Notes: generated by a model not told the origin, from the sequence alone. Shown: positions 43,890 to 55,274, numbered from the stretch's first letter. The stretch is 64,000 nucleotides of DNA from Pestalotiopsis fici W106-1 (GCF_000516985.1 NW_006917095.1:2485077-2549076); one strand, 5' to 3'. A program made the numbers and translations.

Positions 43890-45029
43890 GGAAAGAATTT
43901 GGAAGTTGGTTCATCGAATGCAACATTTGGAAGCACACCAGTCTTTACCGCCAAAGTCCTGATTGAAGTCAGGTTGAACGTTGGTAGTGTGAAACGGCGG
44001 GTGAATACCACAATCTAGCAAGTAAATTTTCAGTACAATCTTGGATGCATTCATGTAGTTAGCATACAGCAGTACTATCCAGTCATTACCGCCAACTTTC
44101 ACTACTGCCGGATGCGCTTGATGTTTGAGGTCTTTCCTCTTCTGCAGAAGTGATGCGCGGTTGAGTGATGAGTGATTATTGCACCAGGATCTATATTGAT
44201 TTTACCTGGGACGGTACCGTCATACAAGCGACTTGATACACCGGATTCGGCGCAACAAGAAATCATCCCAGGGGCTGGAGACTGTGAGTCGACTTAGCTC
44301 GGCAATTACATAGGAACAAAGTAAAGCATCGTTGTGTTCAGTGGGGTGCGTGCCACTCCAAATTCCATTTGAGTGTGCCAAGATGGATCCTCGTGCGTCA
44401 AGTTACCCATGACGAGGCACCACAATGAACATCTGGGGCTGTTCGAGGTCTTTCTGCGTACTGTCGAGATTTTACACCGCTTGCGACACAGTCGGTCCGG
44501 AACCCCCCGAATTCGACATGCAAGACTTAAAGACGATAGAGCTGCCATGCTATGCCTAGCTGATACCACGATCGTCCCCAAGTGTATTTTCATCAAAACA
44601 TGAATAATACCTGAAGGAACGAGTGTTAGTGAGCCTAGAAGTAATATGTCCTTGCCTCGATAACGAGGCTCTGCGAACGATGCTCTTTACATTAGTTTTT
44701 GATAATAACTTTTACCCCTAGCTATTTCTTGAGTAACGACCTGCCAGTCTACTCGGAGATCCACGTCATAAGATAACAACCCCAAAACTTGCGGCAGCGA
44801 AAGATGTCCATATTGCCCTATCAGATCTATACTCCTGTTCGAAAATGCCGACCATTTCTCTGAATCATACAAGTGTTTTGAGGGAAGCTTGAACGAAGAG
44901 AAACTAATAGTTACAATCAAGGCCATCATGACACGTCAATTGATACCACGGACCAACTGATATAATTTAGGAAAACTGAAATCGATCTATTTATTGATAA
45001 CACGAAGGAAATGGAAAATTTCGCTTAAT
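43890..45029. other. Interval with unassigned frames, possibly a decayed gene
   Basis: About 1.1 kb between the ends of synthase B and the A-T-R enzyme. Minus-strand frames at 44929 to 44687 (80 codons) and 44596 to 44306 (96 codons) follow each other, but neither resembles a family known to me and no convincing splice join was found. Confidence 0.35.
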
Positions 45030-48000
45030 CTAATAGCCCCATTGCTGAAGCCATAAGTCCATCCACTCTGGACTGACGTGCACGAGAGATGACAAGGTCT
45101 TACTTCTGGCAACACTCAGACCCGTTTCGAGTGGCACGCTTTGCGAACCCGACTTCAACGACTCAAAGAAATCCAGGAGCTTCAAACCAGGAAGTTCTTC
45201 AGGGCCGATTGTCATGTTCTCATCATGTACTCGACGCAGTGCATCTACCCATTCGTTCCAAGAAAGAATCTTCAATGACTCACCGAGCCGTTCAGCTACC
45301 ACAGGTACCAGCTCGGACCATGTAGTGGTATTCGGGTTGATAGCATGATAGAATCTTACATCTTTGGTATGCGATGAGGTTTGCGACGAGAATTGCCCCG
45401 TCGCCATGTTTTGCTCAAGACCAGCAAGTTCAATAATGACGTCCGCCAATATATCCACAGGAATCCAGTCGATTCGATTGAAATCTCCAAGAGATGACGG
45501 TAATATGCCGAGATTATGAGAAGTCGAGATGATCTGTTTTAATTAGTTTCAAATTACAGAATACTGAACGGGGAGGATGACTTACTGTAGGCAGCCACTC
45601 ATTTCTATTCCATTGACCCTCGCCCGTTCTCACGGGGCCTGCTATTTGACCAACGCGACATATAGAAGCGTTGATACCAGTTCTAGCTACAGCGTCTTGT
45701 ATGATCATCTCACAGACTGTCTTCGCACAGATGTAGCCATTGGAATCAATCTCATCGGAGTGAATCGGGGCCTCAGGGATCGTTGGAGCGCCGCGGACTT
45801 GTGTAGCTACTCCTATGGTAGAGATAAAGAAGAGACTTGAACTCTTCCTGGTACTCTTGCATAGATCGATCAGACGACGTGTGCCTCGAATGTGAGGCTC
45901 GAACGATTCAAGGTCCCAATTGAAGTTGACGGGCCATTGGTTGTCTAAGGAAAGTCAGTCTAATCCCTGCTTTGAAATACGTGTACCTACGAATGACATG
46001 CGAGACCTCATGAAGCAATTCACTGTAGTCTTCAAATCTCAAGCCAAAATACGGCTTGGAAAGGTCTGCGTGAAGAAATTTGACTTTCTCTTTTGGAAAA
46101 TCCGTACCAAGCCCGCGACATATGTTGACATCAGTCTGTAGTCTGAGACCGACTTCCGCGCGATTGAGACAGTAAATTGTCGCAACATGGTCCAAAGACA
46201 TCAACCTGGCAAGGATGTATGAGCCCAAAGATCCCGTACTTCCCGTCAGCAACACTGTGATGGACTCGCCCCTTGGGCTATAGAACTCTCTGAGGCGAGC
46301 CATTTGGCGTTGCATATCACGCTTTTGAATGGGGGACCCTGCCGAAGAGCCAATGGGCTGCCCCATTCTCAATATGTGCGCTAAGAACAGGGACAGACGT
46401 TCGATGGTTGGTTCCGTGTAAATGGTTCTCGAAGAGATTGCTGTCGGTTCGATTCCTTTGCTCGACAGCATGAGTCGAAGCGACTTCGTAAGGCGCAGCA
46501 CGAAAAGTGAATCAACTCCAGCCCTAAACAGGTCGTCTTGAGGTGAAAGATCTCCATACCCACTTCCAAGGCTACCAACAAGTTCTAGGAGAGAAGATTG
46601 GATATCTCCCAAAGAGCTAAAATCAGCACTTTGAATGATCTCGATTGCTGATTGAACTAGTTCCTGTTCCTTGTATAGACTGTCGATATCACCAGCGTAC
46701 ATCTGCAGCGTAGCTCGCCGCTTGATGGTGCGTTTGTCGGTACGTAGAAATGGCTTATCCGGCCGGGTGAACATGATGTAATCTTTGCCAATAGTACCAT
46801 ATGATGGCGATAACTCGTTGGCCTGTTGTACGAGGCCATAGATTGCATCCACCATTTCATTCCTTTCCGAAAGATTGCGGACTTGGGAGTTCTTGGGCTC
46901 AATCAGAAGGCCAGCCTGGAACTTGCCACTACCAATGACAAGACAGCCGGCAACGTTCGGATGAGAACTGACAAGCGTTTCAACAGCGGAAGGCGCAAAC
47001 TTTTGCGCGTTAGACAGAACAATCAGTTCATCTGCTCTCCCCCGGTAGATCCAGTGATTCGGTTTCGTGGGATGCTTCGCATAGAGGTCCTTGAGTGACA
47101 TTTCATGAACGTCAGAAAAAGTGTGGAACAATCCCTGGAAGAGATTTGCATGCTCGTTCTTGACAACATGATGCTCGTAAAGCCCTGGTTCGATTTCGCG
47201 GAATTCAAATCCCGACCATGGGTGCCAGCAAAAGTAGATCCAGTCCTCGCGATCTGGCACAAGATTTCCGATGAAAAGACCCTCCGTAGTCCCGGTAAGA
47301 TTGAGTACGCGTACCACGCTGTTCACTTTGGAGGCGGGAGCATAGCGAACCGGCCCTCCAGATGCGCATATCAACTTCGAATTGGCGAATTTATCAATCA
47401 CATCGAAACTCTCGCCTATTTCATCGACAAGAGAGGGCACAATATTCCAGATATCGACAAGGCCCTGTTCGGCCAATGATGCGATAAAATCGACGTTTGG
47501 GATGATACTCGAGGGGCCAATGATGCCGTGCGTTTCATAGAAGTTGTTCATCAAGAGATTGAAGACCATTCCAGCACCCTTGATAGTAGTTAGCAGTCTG
47601 TATTATTTCCGGCCTAAAGTGATATACTGACATGGTAGAAGGGAAACGCTGAATATAGCCTATCTCCCGGGCTCCACAGCGACGTCCAAGGCTTCATATC
47701 ATTGTCTCCTTCGACCGATGGAAGCAATCTGACTGCATCCACTGTGCTCAGAAGTCCATTATTCCACCTAATCGGTTTAGGGAGGCCGGTTGTGCCCGAC
47801 GTATGTAGAATGCAGAAAGGATCCTTTGATGCGTCTTTCCAGACCTTTTCATATGGGAAATGAGGCACAGGGTCTGCTTCAAGCAACTCAAAAAGACCTG
47901 GAACATTCACCACCACCATTTCCCTCTTCTTTAGAATTTCAGACACGGCTGAGAATGTCGATGAGGCGTTCATCCAGATTTTGCAATCAGTATCCTCCAA

Positions 48001-48333
48001 CAGGGCCATGTTGCCATCCAAGCTGTTTCGAGGCGAGAGCAACAACGCTTGATATCCTGCCTTGATACAGGCAAGCACAACCATCACGTATCGTATGTCA
48101 TGTGGCCCGATATATGACACGGTTTCGAAGGTCGAGCTACGACCCAGATCTGCGGCCAGTTTCCACGCAAGGGTGTCCACCGCATTGGCCAGTACACGCG
48201 CGGTGACATGATGCCAACTCGTCAGTTGCGGGTCGAGTGGAAATGAGTACACAATGCGCTCTGGTGAGCTCTTGGAACGATCGTCCACGATCTGGGGTAT
48301 CAATCTCCGACCAAAACTGTGAGTTGCGGTCAT
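45030..48333 (-). CDS. NRPS-like adenylation-thiolation-reductase enzyme
   Basis: Minus-strand exons 48333-47632, 47578-45991, 45944-45586 and 45533-45030 (introns 53, 46, 52) give 1050 residues. The adenylation domain (1 to about 540) shows HTSGTTGLPKPI, NLTGTTEG, IYRGRADELIVLSNAQK and TDKRTIKRRA. The carrier domain has DDLFRAGVDSLFVLRL with Ser about 591 for phosphopantetheine. A LYS2-type thioester reductase follows: LLTGSTGSLGSYIL (about 679), VIHNQWPVNFNWDLESFEPH (restored across intron 2) and an SDR-type YICAK pair. Such enzymes load a carboxylic acid and release it as aldehyde or alcohol using NADPH. There is no condensation domain. Next to two isocyanide synthases, an isocyano acid is an attractive but unproven substrate. 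Confidence 0.92.
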
Positions 48334-49045
48334 ATTGGGTATAAGTTTCGGTGCTCTTTGTTATTGAGATAAGAGGAACAGTTCAACAATGAAAGAACAA
48401 TTCGTCATTGAGGGTGCTGAATAGACACCAATTTAAATCTGATTCCTTATGACTGGACATCTATAGATTATCAAATAGTTATGGTTTTTACTCGGGACTT
48501 TTGTTTTCGAAGCCTGTATCTTCCGGTATCAACGGAGTCACTCTTGTGGTATATCTGTAAGTATTGCATATTCTGTAACGGGCAAGATACTAGACTTGAT
48601 ATGCGTAGATCTATAACGGAAGTTTATTTCACTTCTTCATTGATAATCATTGTTAAATGCCGCCATTGCGTTCTCCCTTCATCGGGCTTTTTCAATGGTA
48701 TTGACCGGCCTTGCCAAGATCGAGTTCAATATACTGCCAGGATATGGACCGGGGGTCATTGTTCCCCGAAAGTTTAAATTCTTAAATGCCGATGGAGAAG
48801 CCGGCGGAAGCCGGTGGAACCGCCTCGATACTGAACACGTCGGGCGCTCAGCCGAGGTGCCGTGTGATGTGACGCAACGGACAATACGGATAGAGCCAAT
48901 CCTAGTCTCTCAGAAACCCCAGACGCGGTCTGGACACTTTCAATTCTCCCTTCCACCAAAACACACGGTGCTATAATCCATGATTAAAGAGTACTATGGC
49001 TTTTGTCTCCTCACTCAGCTTCTGCAAACCAGTGAGAGCACTGTT
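48334..49045. promoter_or_regulatory. Divergent promoter 3 with one TCGGGACTT element
   Basis: The 712 bases between the A-T-R enzyme and the hydratase-like gene contain TCGGGACTT at 48492 to 48500, the same element as in promoters 1 and 2. No gene was recognised inside. Confidence 0.5.
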
Positions 49046-49842
49046 ATGCGCGAGCAGAAAACCAACCTCTTGGCCATCTCAAAGTCGTCCAATGTCTTGG
49101 TATAGAGATATGCACCGTTCAAGTAAGAATATAGCCAACATCGCCATGTTAGAGTGAATTTGCCGTCGCTAACAATAGTCGTCAAGGTCAGCCTGTGAAT
49201 GTTGGCGTCGTTCTGTTCCCGGCCTTCCAAGCGCTCGACGTGTTTGGTCCTCTGGATGCACTAAATATATTGTCGCGATCCCACTGCATGAACTTGCACA
49301 TGATTGCCGAAACGATGGATCCTGTAACGACAGCACTACTGCCGTCGCCTCATCGGGCGGCTTCACAATTTAGTCAACTCATCGTGCCAACTTGCACGTT
49401 CGAGACTGCGCCATCGCTTGACCTCCTCATAGTCCCTGGTGGACAAGGAACGCGGGATCCGAAGATTTCCAAGGCCGTCTCGTTTGTAACAAGAGTTTAC
49501 CCGTCGCTGCAACAACTCATTGCTGTCTGTACTGGCGTTGGAATCGCGGCACAGGCGGGAGTGCTGGATGGCAAGCGCGCCACAACAAACAAACTCTCAT
49601 GGGATTCTACAGTAGCTTTACGCCCAGAAGTCGATTGGGTTTACCAGTCCCGTTGGATTTGTGACGGAAACATATGGACTTCTTCGGGTATTAGTGCAGG
49701 TATTGACGTGACTCTCGCATGGATCGAGTCAAGCTACGGTGAAACAACCGCAACAGCCATCGCAAATAGGATGGAGTATGTACGGGCCACAGATCCCTCT
49801 CAGGACCCCTTTGCTACGCTATACAAGAAGGAGACGAGTTAG
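49046..49842 (+). CDS. DJ-1/PfpI protein, probable isocyanide hydratase
   Basis: The conserved frame has no ATG of its own before residue VNVGVVLFP. A proposed first exon (49046 to 49099, 18 codons) joins through a 53-base GTATAG...TTAG intron to exon 2 (49153 to 49842), giving 247 residues. The core aligns well with Pseudomonas isocyanide hydratase: FPAFQALDVFGPLDAL carries the Asp equivalent to its Asp17, IAVCTGVGIAAQAGVLDGKR the nucleophilic Cys (residue 144 in this model) and its Thr neighbour, and GISAGIDVTLAWIES follows. That enzyme hydrates an isonitrile to an N-formamide. In this locus self-protection or tailoring of the isonitrile is the likely role. Related DJ-1/PfpI proteins of unknown function are common in fungi, so context carries part of this call. 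Confidence 0.75.
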
Positions 49843-50051
49843 CCATTTCAATTGCTTTTGTTCAAGTTCGGAAAGATAGCAAAAACACTAGCATGATGTT
49901 GTGCGTTGCCTACCACGTTCTCGCTGGTTCTCCGACTGTGCTTCTGCCACTTTCAGATTGAGTGAACTTGTGTATCGGAGGAGTGGAGTCTGAAGTTTCG
50001 ACCTGAATTGCCGAAACTATTCAGAAGTATATAGATAGTCATATCAAAGTC

Positions 50052-50230
50052 ATGCAGGCTACCACGGAACTCTTGTCAGCTTTCATTATGGCAGTTGGCT
50101 TGATCAGCGCCATCATGTGTGTCATCTTGGATATCCTGATGCCCAAGGACTCTAAGTGAGTCTTGTCTTGGGGTAGTCTGGACTTCGGTTCATTATACAT
50201 CACATAAACAGAAACAAGGTGGCAAAGTAG
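50052..50230 (+). CDS. Possible 40-residue single-pass membrane peptide
   Basis: An ATG at 50052 opens a frame (MQATTELLSAFIMAVGL...) that is strongly hydrophobic through about residue 30. It would end at a TGA that coincides with a GTGAGT donor; splicing 50156 to 50211 (56 bases, ending AACAG) extends it to LMPKDSKNKVAK and a TAG. Plausible intron and membrane helix are the only evidence, and there is no recognised family. Confidence 0.3.
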
Positions 50231-53200
50231 GGCTTTGTGGGGAATCTTGGCAAACTACAGGCCGTCGCAGAGACCGAAGTGAAGGACGGCATCAGAAAAA
50301 GGCAGGGGGTTTATGCAAATCAGTGTCTAGATCTTGTGAAGGTTGGAAGAACTCATGGTAGACTGTGGCTCGCGGTGCACAAACTTGCGCAGCACGTGGC
50401 ATGAGGCTGCAATTCCACGTGCAGCTAGAACGCACAGAAGCGGATACACCTAACGATATGCAATCGCACAGGAGGACTATTGTTGACTGTATGTTTACCT
50501 CCGATGAGATTGACGCGCTCCAATTGCCAGAACGTTGCTTTGTTGGCTGATTTCCGTAGCACTGTCATAGGGGAGTATCCAAGCTTTTTCGCAAGAGATC
50601 TATCTATTCAGTGACCTGCGATCGTTTGTGTCATTATATCGTGTAACTTCTATCTTTTGTGATCCATGAATATGATAAAACAATCTTGTCTAATTGCAAA
50701 AGGATGATGGTGCTCGTTACTGCTGAGCAGGTTCTCCTGACAATCGTAGGTTTTTACATGTACAAGGAAGCTGAGGTTTCGTGGCCACAGAATTAAGTAT
50801 TTCTTTTCTTTTAAAGATACCTTGCCGATAATAAGTCGGCTCGGCGGCATCTTAAGAAACTACGCGTATCACTCATGGGCCACTAATTTCTAGTGGTGTG
50901 AGCGTGTTGTCCGCCAAGTTCGGCGATTTTGACTCCATAGGTAATATACACCCAGGGAAAACCACGTGTCATCCAGACGACAGCCGTTGTACTGTGGGGA
51001 CGTAGTTTCTAAGATGCAACTCGGTGTAAAGGATCGTTAATATCTTTGGTTTCATTGTTCAAGCCCGCAAGGCAATAGCCCAAGGCCAGCTGTTCTTGAG
51101 CGATAAGATAGGATAGAGTTTTGCTCATACGCACATTCTGACGTCTATCTATTGCTGTGCATATTTCCCCACAGGATATATATAGGACAACACAAGTGCC
51201 GATGATAAACTACGCTACATCAAAGAAAAATTGCGACCGGGGTATTAGTCACACACCTCTGATCCGAAACAAGGAAGGAAAATTGGCGGAAAATGTGCGG
51301 GAAAGGGCTGGTGTAGTGATCCCATTAATGCCAAGCAAAAGCCTGGATCGGTTTTGCAGGGTTCTTTCGTAGATGGATCTTGCGGGTAACGAGGGGATCT
51401 GTAGGCTCTTTCGCCCGTCCAATTTTATACCTTGTCTGGACGTCCATTGATAGTCGGAGGCAAGTTTGTAGTACTGATTGGCAGTCTTGGGCCGGCGCGA
51501 AGACATTCGTTCTGTATTCAGATTTTAAGGTTTGTTTAGGCAGGGGATCCCTGAAGGCGGGCAATCCCGAGTCCCGATAATATAATTCGACGTCGGCATT
51601 TCACAGGAAGATACGTAGCATGCGTTAGCGCTCGGTTGCTAGACAAGACAGGTGCCATATCATATACCTTAGTCAGCAGATAAACTCTGCACATTTCCAC
51701 GAACATGTATTATTTCATATATATTTACCTAGAATTAGACTAGTAGTTCCCCTTGCGCAATAATGTGGCAGAAAACAATTCAATCTCGGAAGATTCTTTA
51801 TCCATGCCTTGAGAAAGGCATATAGCTAATTCGTGACTAATCCCCGGCCCGCTTATTAGACTTTTCGGGTAATCCCGCAGAAGTGAGGTATTGTGGTATG
51901 ATGGGTAAGTAAAACGTCCCTGGTAAGTATTTTGGAGCCACTTGTGCAGCTCTTGTGCACGTCTTGTGCGTGTTTTGGCAGCTATCGAGTGGGCGCCCCA
52001 TCAGATCTGGTACTTGACCAGGGGTGTTTTATTTACGCCTGCAACCACAAAAGCTTCGAACGGGACGCAGCGAGTTCCAGGCCTTGCAAATCCTAGAAGC
52101 CAGGATTGCCATCAAGATAGATAGACAGCAACGAAGTCGAACCACACAGGGGGATCATCCGCGATTCAGACCAAAGACCGCGCGGACTCAGGCAACGTGA
52201 GCGTCCGTATGTACAAGACCAAAATTAAGCGAAGCCCAAGCCGAGCCAGGGGTCCGGCTAGGAAGCTAACCTAGGAATCTTCACCTGGACAATACACAAG
52301 AAGTGATTATGACGACAGGTGCTACCATGGTAGTTTCAGCATCCTACCCCGGATGCCCAACGACGACCCGAGGTAGCCAAGACTTATAGCGTGCTGCAGA
52401 AAGCAAGGCTTTGGAATCAGCTTCCCCCGGATATGCGGCCGCATTTGCCCCGGCTTCTCCGTCTCAATCTCATTGGCGGGAAGGCTTTGGCGAAAGCGAA
52501 ATTGTGATTGCACCCGCCCTTTGGCCAATCACCTCGAAACAAATGATATCGTTGGCCTTGCTCTTCTCAAAGACGCAATCCGGGAAAATATTAGTTGATT
52601 AGATCTTCAAAATATCGGACGATGGTCGACTTTCAAATGAAAGCCCTGGAGATTTAGACTTCATTTGCAGAGGCGCACCCTAACCCATTGGCAAGGGTGC
52701 CGGCCAGTGGGTCGATAATAGACAAGGTTATTTACCCCTTTGACTTTGTCTTGTGATCGCTTAGAACGAGATGCGGTGATTGAGTGTTCTACTATGGCAG
52801 GCGCGCATCGCTTCAATTCTTGGCGGTGATATCACAAACCGGAGAAAGTACTGCGAAACGGTGGGACCGTTACAAGCTTAACAAAGTTGGTCTACCGATC
52901 TCATTCTAAGAATCCAAGTGCCGACGCAGAGTGGACTGCCAACTCTAATACTATCCGCATGACTTAAGTTTCTATATATCGACAAATAGACTGCGATTCG
53001 CCAACGGCCGACTGGAAAGTTTCTGATATGTTCTCATCCGTTGACTCAACTAAGTGTGTGTAGTCACAGCTGCGTTGTTTCGAGTATAATCCATACCAAG
53101 TTGTCTCTTGCCCAAAGATCTGGGGGTAAGTCAAGGGATTTCTGATGAATTTCCGACGCCTTAAAACTAGGGTGGCAAGTGGTTGAGATGGAGATCGTAC

Positions 53201-53984
53201 GATCACCCTAGAAAGTTCCTAATGTGCCTATCCTTCCAATTGCCAAGGCCATAATAGTTAACGGCGATTTGACAATTGCTTTACCCTTTAAGGCGGAGGA
53301 AATGGTCCAAAAACCTAATTACTAAGGATGAGTCAAGTCCTTTTAATGCATTAAAAAGAGAAGTCTAATGCTAAACATCTAATATTTGTAAAAAAGAGAC
53401 GAATGAAAGGGGATACCGTTATCCACGTGCATTCCTTTAAATAATAACTAGGTAGACTTTTATATTAGGAGATAAACAAAACACCGTGGATTACACAGGC
53501 TCGCTTAATTACACAATCGTATATAAGCTTATAATGCATAATGTTTATAAGGCACCCTATTACATTAATTAGAGTTTGCTAATTTTGCCCCTTAGTGTGC
53601 CGGTCCGCCTTGTTCGAGACCTTAGTGGATAATAATGCCAGATGCTGGTGTAATAAGGGTTTAACTCAAGTGCCAAGAGTATGGCAGTAGCCAGGCGCAA
53701 TCATTATGGTTAAAGAGAAGACACGCAAAGGACTCGGATTGCCCAACTAGGAACCGCTGGCATCGTTTATCGTTTGAGGCATTGAAAACCTTAATCTTCA
53801 TCAAAGGTTCACTCTGCGGCATTTTTATTTTGGGTTTAGTGGAAGAAGTTGAAGTTCGAAGTGCAAGGAGAAAGCTATATTAATAGAATCATAACCTGCT
53901 AGAAATTCACTTTTCCGCGCGTCGTAATTTGTTGATTGTACATATACATCACTTAACTCGAAAGAGTACCTATTGTCAATTCTT
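50231..53984. other. Long gene-poor interval, AT-rich toward its right end
   Basis: About 3.7 kb with only short frames. Around 53230 to 53600 the sequence is visibly AT-rich with many TTA/TAA words (TTAATTA, TATATAAGC), as expected for an old repeat-induced-mutation relic, but no repeat partner was found in this window. Confidence 0.45.
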
Positions 53985-55274
53985 ATGGAAGACGACCATG
54001 CGAATCCTTCCCGTCCCAATGGCAAACGCGTTGCCTGCGATCGCTGCCGTGGACAGAAACTGCGATGTCTCCGAACGCACGACAATCCTGCAACTTGCCA
54101 GAGGTGCATACGAGCCTCAGTACCCTGCATGACTGATTTCTCAAGACCTCTGGGAAGACCTCCGAGCAAACGAACAGGCCACATAAATGACAACAATTTA
54201 GAGACAAGTGGTGACTCGCCTGCATCAGCTGGGCAGCTCCATCTGAGCGACCGAGAGGCTGATAGTGGTGGCATTGAATATCTCGAAACGGCCATGTCCG
54301 AAGACCCTTTTGACGCAGAAAGCCTCGCAAATTTTCTCAGTAATGAGAGCCCCCTACCACCAGTTCACTTTGATACTGCATCCACACCGAATGGATTTGA
54401 CCATTTCAATGGTGATATTCTGTCGCTATTCAATCTGTTATCAAAGGACTTTTCAACAGAGTGGCCCGAGTTCGAGCCGACCAACAAGCTAGATAACGCT
54501 GAAAATCTTTCTAATGCATTTGACGAAGTCACCGATATTGGGATTCAGATATCCGATATCCACCTTCGGATTTCAAAGCAGCTCGTCTTGGTGCGGCAAC
54601 TCCCCTGGGATAAAGAAACGATACTCAAGTTGCGCTGTTCTGAGGGCAGCAATACCTTTAGGCAACCGCATCAAATTGAATCGGTGGAGGAATTCGATCC
54701 CATGACAAGTACTATGTCTCTGATTTCAGAGTTCACGCAACTCACCAAAGGTTTACGGGAACCAAACAAAGACGATAACCGAAGATTCTCCTCAGCTCAG
54801 CATTTAGCGAACCCTTCACGGTTTATGGACAATGCCAATCTCGCAACAATGCTTTCGACAAATAACAAACTTCTATCAATTTTCGAATACATCCTGTCGC
54901 GCGCTATATCCGCACTATCGGACGCTAAACGGCAAAATTCCACCATTCCGCTAAGGCCTTTGCTGTCACTTGGAAAGTACGAGGTTTCACCCCAAATCGA
55001 ACGAAGTATTGTCGCAAGACTATTATCAAATCTAGTCAGTCATGAGATTGGTATGCTTGAGCGTACTTTGGGAGTTCCCCCAGACTGGGCTGTAATCCCT
55101 CAGGACTTCAAAGACGACTACCGTGGGTCAGCTATGCTTGGTGGAACGCGAGGTGAGACAATGCTCAAGGCGATGAACGTAGAGGAGAGGGACGGAACGG
55201 ACTCAAGCGATCGGAAGGACTGTATAGTAGACCTTCTCAGAAAGAGAATTCATGAGCTCGGACAGATGATGTAG
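53985..55274 (+). CDS. Zn2Cys6 transcription factor, AflR-like layout
   Basis: An intronless frame of 429 residues from the ATG at 53985. The N-terminal binuclear zinc cluster is complete: CDRCRGQKLRC (C-x2-C-x6-C) then CQRCIRASVPC (C-x2-C-x6-C) at residues about 22 to 50, followed by the basic segment RPLGRPPSKR. The remainder is acidic and Ser-rich, with a helical C-terminal region (KLLSIFEYILSRAISAL; PLLSLGKYEVSPQ; MLERTLGVPPDWA) like the AflR-type regulatory domain found in cluster regulators. Such proteins bind CGG half-sites in the nucleus. The TCGGRACTT elements of the isocyanide locus contain CGG, so it is a candidate pathway regulator, but it lies about 4 kb to the right of the last core gene. 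Confidence 0.85.
   Translation: MEDDHANPSRPNGKRVACDRCRGQKLRCLRTHDNPATCQRCIRASVPCMTDFSRPLGRPPSKRTGHINDNNLETSGDSPASAGQLHLSDREADSGGIEYLETAMSEDPFDAESLANFLSNESPLPPVHFDTASTPNGFDHFNGDILSLFNLLSKDFSTEWPEFEPTNKLDNAENLSNAFDEVTDIGIQISDIHLRISKQLVLVRQLPWDKETILKLRCSEGSNTFRQPHQIESVEEFDPMTSTMSLISEFTQLTKGLREPNKDDNRRFSSAQHLANPSRFMDNANLATMLSTNNKLLSIFEYILSRAISALSDAKRQNSTIPLRPLLSLGKYEVSPQIERSIVARLLSNLVSHEIGMLERTLGVPPDWAVIPQDFKDDYRGSAMLGGTRGETMLKAMNVEERDGTDSSDRKDCIVDLLRKRIHELGQMM

Noticed and set aside
51249..51564. Minus-strand frames as a transposase remnant
   Set aside because: No recognisable DDE, reverse transcriptase or integrase motif and no terminal inverted repeats were found.
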